From Przewalskia tangutica (taxonomy: Eukaryota > Streptophyta > Magnoliopsida > Solanales > Solanaceae), in NCBI GenBank assembly GCA_029844215.1, contig CM056736.1, forward strand, positions 54,807,562 through 54,871,561: a stretch of 64,000 nt of DNA. The letters are read 5' to 3'. The notes under the pieces were generated by a model. It saw only the letters and a list, made by a program, of their open reading frames with translations. It did not search any database and was not told the DNA's origin. The first letter of the stretch is position 1. Each line of letters begins with the position of its first letter. The translations under genes were made by a program, and so were the position numbers. Of this stretch, positions 1-9,060 are shown in pieces.

Positions 1-487
1 GAGTTAGGAAAGGGGTTGCATTGGGTCGATTAGTAAAAGGGTATTGGGCCTGTCTAGTTTTCAGTTAGGCTGGAAGAAAAATGGGTTGGGGATTTCATTG
101 GGAGATTTAATTAGCCCAATTAATGGTATTAATTGGTAATTAATCTTGTTCCTTTAATCCCTTCAATTAATAAAATTATTCTTCTTTGTCCTAACCAATC
201 CAAAAGTGCACACACACATAAATTATGATGCAAGCGATTTAACATATGCATTTAGTTTAAGTAAAATATAATATTCATATAAAAATGATTCATTTGGTAA
301 TTGGTGAAAAATATTAAGAGAAAATCAATCACCAATGTCGAAATATTTAAAATTATTATTATTATTTTGAGAATTTTCAGGACTCAGAAGCATAGTAAAG
401 TTAATTGAAGATAAAAGGACGACCTGGATGAAATGTTCACAGGTGAACAAATAGTCGGTAAAGATGGAACAAAATTGGGTGTCAACA
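1..487 (-). mobile_element. 3' LTR (partial) of a Tat-like non-coding LTR element
   Basis: This stretch is nearly identical to 18257-18745, so the two are LTR copies of one element. Read on the minus strand the LTR begins TGTTGACACCC, a start common in Tat/Ogre-like plant elements. A purine-rich tract abuts this edge at 488-502, which makes this the 3' LTR and sets the element on the minus strand. The rest of the LTR lies left of the window. No gene is seen in it. Confidence 0.85.
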
Positions 488-502
488 GCTTGTCCCTCTT
501 TG
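488..502 (-). other. Polypurine tract of the Tat-like element
   Basis: On the minus strand the bases next to the LTR read CAAAGAGGGACAAGC, all but the C positions being purines, immediately before TGTTGACACCC. This is where plus-strand DNA priming would start, and it fixes the orientation. Confidence 0.75.
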
Positions 503-649
503 ATTGAAGACGATGAAAGAGTTTTCAGACAAAGACGCTGACTTATAGCCAATTTTGTCCATATTGTCAAAGATTAGGAAATGCATGGGCGAATGAAGTT
601 ATCAAAAATCAATAAGAATTTCTGATGCCAGAAAATTGAAAGCACAACT

Positions 650-945
650 GATGCCGATTCAAAATTTGTCCCAGTGTTGGATTATGATGACACTGGGTTA
701 TGGTGATGCTAAATTCAAGACACGATTAATGCGGATTTAAAATTTTGTCCCAGTGTCGAATTATGATGACATTAGGTTGCTGTGAAGCTAGAAAAATAAA
801 TGCAGAGCGGAAGCAGATTCAAAATTTGTCCCAGTGTCGAATTATGATGACACTAGGTTGTTGTGATGCCAAAACTAAAGACGGACTGACGCCGATTCAA
901 ATCTTTTTGTCCAGCGTTGAATTATGATGACACTAGGCCATTGGT
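650..945. repeat. Tandem repeat, about 80-bp unit, 4 copies
   Basis: The core TGTCCCAGTGT followed by an ATTATGATGACACT-like block recurs at about 667, 746, 827 and 908, spaced 79-81 bp. The last copy is diverged. It lies inside the LARD, close to its polypurine tract. Confidence 0.8.
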
Positions 946-1486
946 GTTGTGGGATACTGGAGAAGAGCGGATCGACATTCGAGGTACCAATTGTTCCGGT
1001 TCGCCGTAAGAGATAGTTTCACGTTGTACTCCCGCTCCTGTAAATTAAGGCTCATGCAGGCTAAGATTTAAAAAAAATTAGTGCATAACTGTTGAGACAA
1101 AAATGATAAAGCATGTATATGTAAGAAATGCAATTCTGCGGGTAGAGATGTTGTCCCTGTGTGATATGTTAGATGTTGCAAATGTCGAGATGTCATCCTC
1201 GTACAGACGTGCTACAACTGCTCTTGTAAATTGAGGAACATGTAGGCTAAAGCTTAAGAAAAGTTAGTACATAATTGTTAAGACGATAAAATATGATAAA
1301 GCATGAATATAAGAAATGTGATCCTGTGAGTAAGAATATCATCTTGCGTAGACATCATGTGCTGAAGCCATTGCATTGGCATAATGAAATAATATCATTT
1401 CTGGACGTAATTCAGATAGCGTCATTTCCGGACGTACTGCAGATATTTGTCATTTCCAGACGTAATGCATATGACGTCGTTTCTGG

Positions 1487-1860
1487 ACGTTATCATCTTG
1501 TATGGACGAAATGTAAATGAACGTCTTGTATAGACGTTGTCATCTTGTATGGACGGATGTAAATGACATCTTGTATGAACGTTGGCGTCTTGTATGGAAG
1601 GAATGCAAATGACGTCTTGTATGGACGTTGTCGTCTTATATGAACGAAATGCAAATGCCGCCTTGTATGGACGTTATCGTCTTGTATGGACGAAATACAA
1701 ATGACGTCTTGTATGGGCATTACCGTCTTGTATGGACGGAAATGCAAATGACGTCTTGTATGGATATTGTCGTCTTGTATAGACGAAATGCAAATGACGC
1801 CTTGTATGGGCATTACCGTCTTGTATGGACGGAATGCAAATAACGTCTTGTGTGGACGTT
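1487..1860. repeat. Tandem repeat, about 46-bp unit, about 8 copies
   Basis: The unit has two CGTCTTGTATGGACG-like halves followed by AAATGCAAATGACG. Copies are spaced about 46 bp and vary by point changes. Each half starts with CGTC and ends with GACG, so each can pair with itself. Several units contain TGACGTC. Confidence 0.85.
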
Positions 1861-1861
1861 A

Positions 1862-2005
1862 AATATGATAATGATGTCATTGTATTGACGTGATGCGGGT
1901 GGCGTCATTGTGTTGACGATTTATGGTGTCATTGTGTTGACAATTTTGAGGGTGTCATTGTGTTGACGATTTTGATGGTGTCATTGTGTTGACAATTTTG
2001 AGGGT
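1862..2005. repeat. Tandem repeat, about 30-bp unit, 5 copies
   Basis: GTCATTGTGTTGAC recurs about every 30 bp, separated by GATTTTGATGGT-like spacers. It follows directly on the 46-bp array and uses the same GTC...GAC framing. Confidence 0.85.
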
Positions 2006-2007
2006 GT

Positions 2008-2069
2008 GACCGAAGCGGATATAGGCCGCCTATGTATCCTAGTAAGGAAATCAGGTCATAACATAGTTC
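2008..2069. other. Palindromic motif copy A
   Basis: A block beginning GACCGAAG contains arms CTATGT (2030-2035) and ACATAG (2061-2066), which are perfect reverse complements. It matches copies B and C over about 60 bp; in those the arms are CTACGT and ACGTAG. Function is unknown. Confidence 0.65.
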
Positions 2070-2109
2070 GTTTTTAATCCAAGGGAATTAAGAGGTTTTG
2101 TTGTCGTTG

Positions 2110-2560
2110 TGAGACAAAATATAGATGAATTTGTTGCACAGGCGTAATAAAATGACGTCATTATGTAGACGCGGTGTGGATGTCATCGTTGCATAGACGG
2201 AATAGAGATGAGACTGTTACATAGGCGTAATAAAATAACATCGTCGAGTAGACGTGATGTCTAGGTCATCATTGCATAGATGAAATATAGATAAGGTCGT
2301 TGCACATACGTAATAAAATGACATCGTTGAGTAGATGCGATGTAGAGCTCGTCGTTGCACAGATAAAATATAGATGAGGTCGTTGCAAAGGAGTAATAAA
2401 ATAACATTGTTGAGTAGACGCAATGTAGATGTCATCGTTGCATAGACTAAATATAGATGCGGCCATTGTATAGGCGCAATAAAATGATCTCGTTGGGTAG
2501 ACGTATTGTAGATATCGTCATTGCGTAGACGAAATATGGACATTATTGATAAACGTAATA
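2110..2560. repeat. Tandem repeat, about 83-bp unit, 5 copies
   Basis: GCGTAATAAAATGACATCG-like blocks recur at about 2142, 2224, 2307, 2390 and 2472. Within each unit are CGTCGTTGAGTAGACG-like and CATCGTTGCATAGACG-like segments, the same CGTC...GACG framing as the two arrays upstream. More diverged copies continue to about 2730. Confidence 0.8.
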
Positions 2561-3650
2561 GGAGGATCGTCTTTTTGCGGACGTAATAAGATGAACGTCA
2601 TTGAAAAGACATAATAATATAATGTCATGGATAGATGTAATAGGACGTCGTTGAATAGACATAATAAGAGAATGTCATTGATAGACGATAAGACAACGTC
2701 GTTTAATAGACGTAATAAGATGATTTCGACCCGGTGGGCCAGACTACTATGATGAAATTACATGCGGAATATAGATCGAATAAAATAGTTAGAGTCGTAA
2801 AGTGATTGAGAAATGAGAATCAGAGTGTGGCCCTGTGAGCCAAATGACGTCTTGATAAACGTGTGCGATTGTGGGCTTGCGGGCTGAGCTGCTATGTGAA
2901 ACTTTCTACAAAACCAAAGATAGATGAAATAGTTAGTGCATGGATATATATAGATATGAAAAATGAATGAATGAGGATAAGAATGTGGCCCTGTGAGCCA
3001 AAATATAATCCTTGTGCAAACATAATGTCGTTGTACAATGTAGGTCAATTTTGCGTAGCCGCCTAATAGGAGCGTGATCCCTTTGGACTGAATTGCGATG
3101 CAGAAATTCTTCGGAATTACACATCAGTGTTGCGGTTTTGATGCTTCTGTTAACCTAAAAATATGCACTCAAAGAAAACTTGTGAGTTTAGAAATCGCCT
3201 GAGGTTGAAATGACATCATTGTCTGGACGTTATGCGTTTGTGAACTGCATGGGTTGAAATAATGTTTATGTGTGGACGTTATTCTGGAATTTGAATTTTG
3301 ATTGTTGTTGTCTTTTCCGCTTCTGCTAATATGAAAAACTTGCGCTCAAAGAAAAATTGTTAGTTTGGGGGGGGGGCGGTTGATTCGTATTGACTTTGTA
3401 GCTTTGACCCTTTATATTTTTGCACCCGGCCTGTTTGGACCTGTAACCTCTGTCTGGTTTCCTATCTTTGCAAGAAGGTTTATTTATTTATTGAAAAAAT
3501 GCTTATGAAGAGTTCTTGTCGGATTTTCAAGATCAACGTTTCTGTGTTTATTGGCGTCTTTTTGCGGCGAAACCTCAAAAAAATTCCCAGTTTCAAATAT
3601 GCGAATTTTGTCATATCCAAAGCAAGGGAGAAAAAGTTTTTTAATGGTGT

Positions 3651-3712
3651 GACCGAAGCCGATATAGGCCGCTACGTATCCCGCCGAGAGAATCAGGTCA
3701 TAACGTAGTTCG
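3651..3712. other. Palindromic motif copy B
   Basis: Same block as copy A, with arms CTACGT (3672-3677) and ACGTAG (3703-3708). The sequence between the arms contains AATCAGGTCAT, shared by A and B. From memory, CTACGTATCC...AATCAGGTC blocks occur in many plant LTR elements. Confidence 0.65.
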
Positions 3713-3752
3713 TTGCAAACATAAGGCAATTGTGATATTTTCTAAAAAATGG

Positions 3753-3814
3753 GACCGAAGCCGAAGTGGCCTCCTACGTATCCCGCCAAGGGAATCATGT
3801 CATAACGTAGTTCC
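3753..3814. other. Palindromic motif copy C
   Basis: Third copy, about 100 bp after B, with arms CTACGT (3774-3779) and ACGTAG (3805-3810). The inner part has GGGAATCATGTCAT, diverged from A and B by a few bases. Confidence 0.65.
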
Positions 3815-4883
3815 GATATACAGCAAAAGGAGGAAAATTATTTACAACCTGAATGTGAACCTGGACTCGACTGAATCGCATTATTTTATTAAAACTAAAA
3901 TATTTTTGCCAAGATTTTCGGAGGACCAGGACAGGGATACAAGTCCGATTGTTTAAAATGTCTTCTTGCTCTGCATCTCAGATGATCGGGTCTTTGATTT
4001 TGTGAAGTGGAGATGTTCTTCCAGTCAACGCGAATCAACCTTTGGGGAAATAAGCTAGGCAAAAAATAATATTTCTAAAAAATGAAGCAAACCAATAATT
4101 ACATGGGTAATTATTGTTTTGAATAATATGTACAGAATTGCAAGCGACAAACAATAATAAGTAAATTTCATGCAAATCAAGCTCGCACTCTAATATGCTT
4201 GGGCTCTCTTTTATGTTAGAGGGGGGACCTAAACGCCATATGTGAGACTGTGATAGATTGATCCAAGTTGTTAACTGCAATGCTTGGTTGGAAATGACGA
4301 CCAAATGACGATGCATTTTCCAATTTTGGCATGTCCAGATTAAGCTTGGATCTGTCTATCATTATCACACTACACATAATATGCTGATTGGTCATTGGGT
4401 TGTGAAACCTGTCGACCAGTTTTGGTAGATTTCTTAATTGTGGAGATGATACCAATGACTGACTCACCTAAGGTATTAATGTCTTAAGATGAAGGGTGGT
4501 ATAGCTCTATCTTAAGTTTGCTAAGATTTGGATTACTAGACGCAAGATTCCCGAGCGGAATACTCGAGCGAGAAGGCTACGCGGCCACCGGATGGTCCGG
4601 ATTCTCCGCGCAAAACGCCAACTCTCATAAATTTGGGTATTTGAAAGAAATTTGCGGGTGCGCAAAGCACACCTCGCGTGTAGTGTGTGATAGTGTGAAT
4701 TTTCTGTAAAGGAGGAAATATGAGCGGAATGTCAATTTAAGGAACGCGGTAAAAGAAAGTAGCAATTAAAGCAGTTAAGCATACAAAATTAAAGAAAGAA
4801 ATTTTAAGGCATATAAAACAAATAAAAGCAAATAAAGCCAAGCAATAAAAAACCTAGGTTTGCTATGGTCAAGAACTTGATTA

Positions 4884-4901
4884 TCCCCAATGGAGTCTCC
4901 A
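4884..4901 (-). other. Candidate primer-binding site of the Tat-like element
   Basis: On the minus strand TGGAGACTCCATTGGGGA lies 3 bases inside the end of the 5' LTR (which ends ATTACA). Starting with TGG fits pairing to a tRNA 3' CCA end. I cannot name the tRNA from the sequence alone. The position, opposite the polypurine tract at 488, supports the element model. Confidence 0.6.
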
Positions 4902-5192
4902 GGCTGTAATATTCCATTTTAACCTGAGTCGAAACGGAATACAACATATGCGTGATTCTTGAATTGAATCACTATTTTAAATGAGTCGCCACCAAATTAT
5001 TATAGTGAACTATGACACTTTGTCATAGCATAAAATACTACAAATGATCTCAATTTAAGGTTCTGTAAAACTTATGAGATTCTAAGCAAGAGTTCTTTAT
5101 TATCCTAAAGGGAGGGGGTTAGGCATCCTTTAAAATCCGTTAACTTGTGGTTATCCGATCAAACTTAGGTTGGTATTATTGTGCTAACATGT

Positions 5193-7637
5193 TGTTATAC
5201 CCCGTATTTCCAGAGTATGTACGTAAGGGAATACGTACAAAAGTTTAGCCTTAAAGAGTAGGCCAAGTTCGAAATTGTGCACAACTCGCTTAAAGAATCG
5301 TTTTCCGACGAAAGCGTTTCCACGACTTTCGTAGGGAAAATTCGGCTATGCCATTACTAATTTTGCGGATTTTTCCGAGAGACGAAACATTTTGGACCAA
5401 CGGGAGGCGACACTTGGCACCCTCTCATTGATGGACTTAGATCGTCCATTGGACGAAAATGGAGAAAGGTTGGGCACGTTTTTGTGCCTTGCACAAAGTC
5501 GAGAGTTGGTAGGATATTTGTGTTTAGTTAATCCTCACCCTACACTTGCCTTGCACTTGTCTTCATCTTGGCCATTGGTTGGCCAAGGCTTGAGCTATAA
5601 ATACCCCCCTTTAGATGAAGAATTCTTCATCCACAAAGTTCTCCTCCAACTCTAAAAATCCTCGCCTCTCCCTTGAGCCATTTCGTCCAAACACCTTTCC
5701 CCCCCTCTACCCTAGTAGTTTGGCGAGGCCCCCTAGCCTAGCCAAAACCTACCCCTCCCTTGGTGGAAAAGTTGCCTTCTTGTATTGTTATAATGCCCAA
5801 AATACCTAGCCCAAATACCTTAGTACTTAGTAGAAGTTGTGAAGAACTTCTAAGGTTTCCTGGAGCATACAACTTAGGAGCAAAACCTTGCTCAGTAGCG
5901 ACTTTTCTAGGATATTATTGGGCTTACCGAGGTAACTAATCCTAACCCTCTTTTGAATTAGAGAATACTTCTGTTGTAGTATAAGAATAAGTATAAATAC
6001 TTAGAAGAATATCACAGAATAGAATTGAACTGTTACCACAGTAGGAGGGTTTAAAAGAAGAATAATCAAATCAGTACTTACCTAGAATTTGTTTTCACGA
6101 TGAACTTATATAACTCACGGGTAGGAAGTGCTGCCCGACTTTCCGTAGAATTGTGAACCCTCTGTTTAGAATGACCTTGAGTAGTCTTTGATAGATATCT
6201 GTGACTATTATAGGTGACTCTCTGCGCGACATATTGACTCGGCGGTGGTTTTATTTGAGAAGGTATGTGATTCTTCCTAAAGCATGATATTTTACAATAT
6301 ATAGTGCGGTGAGCGTACGTGTGTTAACTAAAATATAACTACGACAATGTCTTTGACTTAAGCTGAATAATACTTACGGAATGCCTCACGCTTAAGCACG
6401 AATAACACTTACTGCAGCGATGCCTCACTAGCTTTGAATAATAAAAATCTGAAAACATTTCATAAGAATACTGAATCATTTTTAACAGAAGAGAACTAAC
6501 TGGTTTTTAAAACAGAAGCTTAAGAGTTATACTAGCTTTTTGGGAAGTTAAGTATAACCACTTAAGTGATAAAAGAAACAAGTTTGCCTATGTGTTTATA
6601 ACAGACTTATGTTGAATTGTGAAAAGAATAATAAGATGGTTTGATAAGTAGACATGATATGATGCTATGTGTGTTAGTATCTTGTAACGTTTGTATAAAA
6701 GAGTATTCTTGTTGTGCTTATGTTGTTATGTTAGTGTACCATCACTCACCTCTTGAGATGATACCGGGGGTTAAGCTGCCCTCCGTCTGGGGTAGACTTC
6801 GGCGATGCAGGACCATGATTCGAGAATACCTCATGCGGGTCCAGGGGGCCTATGCGGAACTACGAGAGTTCCAGGTTAGTATGCGGGGTTATGCCTCATG
6901 CGGTCTATGTGGCCATGCGGACAACGAGTCCAGGACGATGCCGAGGAGTAGCTACCCTCGATGCGGGGTTATACCTCATGCGGGCCCATGTGAGTGGCCT
7001 ATGCGGACTCGGGAGTCGAGATTAGGCTTGCGAGTGATATCTGGGCGAGTGGCCCTGCTTCGAATCATTCGCAGCCTAGAAATGACCTATTACAGTTTAC
7101 CTATTGTTGCTCTTGTTTGTGATGTGGCACTATGTGCGGTTCCCTTGATTGCTTCATACATATTTGTAAAACTGGTTTTAAAAAGTGTTATGATTTCATT
7201 TAAGTACTTTCTGATTTCACATACTTAGTACTGTTGTCTTGACCTCGCTTGGGGCTGCGTTCATGCCGCAGGTAAGGGCAAGCAGGTGCTAGATCCACAT
7301 TCTTAGGATCTCTACGTTGGTGTCGGGAGCTCCATCTTCTCCGGAGGATCTACTTTTGGGTATGATCTCCCTGTTGTAGATAGTTTTATCTGATCGAGGG
7401 TATGGCGGGGCCTGTCCCGCCATAGTTGTATTTTCCTTAGAGTGCTGTAGTCATGTTATGCGATGTCGGATGTAGCTGCTAAACCTTGTTTATATATATG
7501 CGAAAGCGACGTTTGTTCACATAAAGCGTGTCTTATTTTATAAACTGTTTCATGTCTTGTTTATATTTCCGATTACTCGATGTATGACTACTTGGTGCCG
7601 GTGAGGCACGATTCACGAGCCGGAATGGGTCGTGACA
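5193..7637 (+). repeat. Gypsy 1 5' LTR
   Basis: 2445 bp, paired with 12493-14968. Starts TGTTATACCCC, ends GTCGTGACA. It contains a TATA box (5595), a conserved GTGCTGCCCGA block (about 6125), a hairpin around 6519-6566 with loop TTTTGGGAAGTT, subrepeats with CATGCGG (about 6830-7020), a 9-bp stem TATGGCGGG/CCCGCCATA (7401-7424), and CAGGTAAG at about 7269. It is shorter than its partner mainly through losses at CTG, CAG and CCG sites. The large open frame at 6641-7228 is accidental. Confidence 0.93.
5595..5604 (+). promoter_or_regulatory. TATA box, gypsy 1 5' LTR
   Basis: CTATAAATAC about 400 bp into the LTR, followed by pyrimidine-rich sequence. The same box is at 12897-12906 in the 3' LTR. 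It marks the likely U3/R border, so everything downstream to 7637 would be transcribed leader. Confidence 0.65.
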
Positions 7638-7831
7638 CATGTATTCTCTGATTAATCCTCGGAAAGTGTCTACAGACCGTATCTAGTAAGTCTTGATTAT
7701 CGGTGTGTTGTGCACCACACAATAATCGAGGCTATAAGATATTTAGGATTGGTTTCCATTCTTCTCATTACGAGATCGTGCTTTAGAGCGTGTTATAGGT
7801 TGGACCCTCTAACGTATTCCTTTCTGTGATT
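7638..7831 (+). other. Gypsy 1 leader with abnormal primer-binding site
   Basis: Gypsy 2 has TGGTATCAGAGC, complementary to initiator methionine tRNA, just after its LTR. Here the LTR is followed by CATGTATTCTCTGATTA instead, whose first ten bases match the DNA just outside the 3' LTR (14969-14978). Beyond this the leader aligns with gypsy 2 again, from CCTCGGAAAGTGTCT onward. Confidence 0.7.
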
Positions 7832-9060
7832 ATGCCTCCACGTAAGGCAACCGGGCCCCGAAGGGCAAGGCGTAGGAGGCGCTAGCGAGACACCCAGTCA
7901 CGAGGCTCGGCCCGATCTATACGAGGCACGGCGAGTTCTATGACGCCGCCGGCCCAGAGACCACAGTACCCACCTCGTCCCGCGGCACAGGGCGGAGGAG
8001 TTAGGGTACAAGAGATGGCCCGACTTTTGGCTAAAGTTGTGGCCCGTCTGAGAGAGGTGGATCTGGCGATTCAGTTCGGCTCGGCTCGATCGCACCCGTT
8101 GTACACCCGAGGCCATATAGTTAGAGGCTGCGAGATATCTAGAGTTGTAGCCCGCGAGTTTTACGGGTCGAGGCGGAGGATGATCCGCGGGAGTTCATCC
8201 GTCGGCCGAAGGATCATGAGGTGATCAAGGCCTCGAGACAGTCTGTGACGCCGGTTCGCGTCGGCTGCGTGATACCGCGATCGATTGGTTTGATTCATGG
8301 GAGTTATCCGGGAGAGCACGCGTCCCTACTGGGATGAGTTCTCGAGGCTTTCCTCACTCACTTCTTGCCTCCACGGATGAGAGGCGCGGGTGATAGATTT
8401 TTACTCGAGGCGAGAGAGGGCGCTGTCGAGTACAATGTCGAGTTTGATTCATTGGCTCGATATGTCCCAGCATTGGTAGCAGATATGGAGGATAGGGTGC
8501 ACCGCTATGTCACCGGGCTAGACGACTATATGGCCGAGTCATGTGCGGGTGTTTCTCTCCAGCCGGGTATGGACATTACCCGCATGCAGGCTCACGCCCT
8601 TGGATGCGAGGAGCGCAGAGGTCGACGAGTGGGCGACGGCGAGAAGAAGGCCGGGGCGGGAGGTCTTACGGTGGTTATCGTGGTGGCGGCCTCGGCGATC
8701 TAGGTCGCACCACAGCCAGCTCAGAGCACTCCTGCACCGTCCTCGGTCTGACGGCCCGAGTTTTGGCGGACGGGGCCAGGCTTGGGCGTCGAGTAGCGCA
8801 GTGCGGCGATCGGGACCACCCGGTGTGGCGTCGGTAGATCCCATTACGAAGTGTGGTACTACTTTTGGAGCTTATTACGATTGTGGCGGCGAGGTCACTT
8901 TGCGGCTTGTCCGGCCGGCGGCGGTGGTAGGGCTCGGCCCGAGTTACATTGCGCTTCATCATCTCCTACGATTACTCGCCGAGGGCGGGGTGCTCATGGG
9001 TCACAGGTCGCGGCAGGTCGTGGCTCGAGTCCCGATTCTAGCGGTCCTCGAGCGCATTTA
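7832..9060 (+). pseudogene. gag: Gypsy 1 gag remnant
   Basis: Gag forms the virus-like particle that packages element RNA. The frame opens MPPRKATGP, like MPPRKATAA of gypsy 2 (30584), and stops after about 18 codons. Fragments in other frames follow; 8365-8703 includes a segment ending SLQPGMDITRMQAHA, equivalent to LHPGMNIARMQAYA in gypsy 2. The zinc-knuckle region is present but frame-broken. Comparison with gypsy 2 shows many one- or two-base differences at CAG/CTG sites, so some breaks may be sequence errors. Not functional as read here. Confidence 0.75.

Larger units (their letters stand above)
488..4904 (-). mobile_element. Internal region of Tat-like LARD, non-coding
   Basis: About 4.4 kb lies between the polypurine tract and the primer-binding site. 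No gag, protease, reverse transcriptase or integrase motif appears in any frame; the short reading frames here run through repeats. The region is built from several tandem arrays (about 650-2730) and three copies of a palindromic motif (2008, 3651, 3753). Long LTRs with a long non-coding core define a large retrotransposon derivative (LARD), which must borrow enzymes from an autonomous relative. The stretches 960-1290, 2760-3480 and 3830-4880 show no gene or array that I can identify. Confidence 0.75.

Noticed and set aside
1487..1860. CRISPR-like array of short repeats
   Set aside because: Units are contiguous tandem repeats with no unique spacers and no cas genes; the window is plant nuclear DNA.
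6641..7228. 195-codon open frame as a gene
   Set aside because: It lies wholly in the gypsy 1 5' LTR; the same region of the 3' LTR is not open over this length, and it has no family motif.
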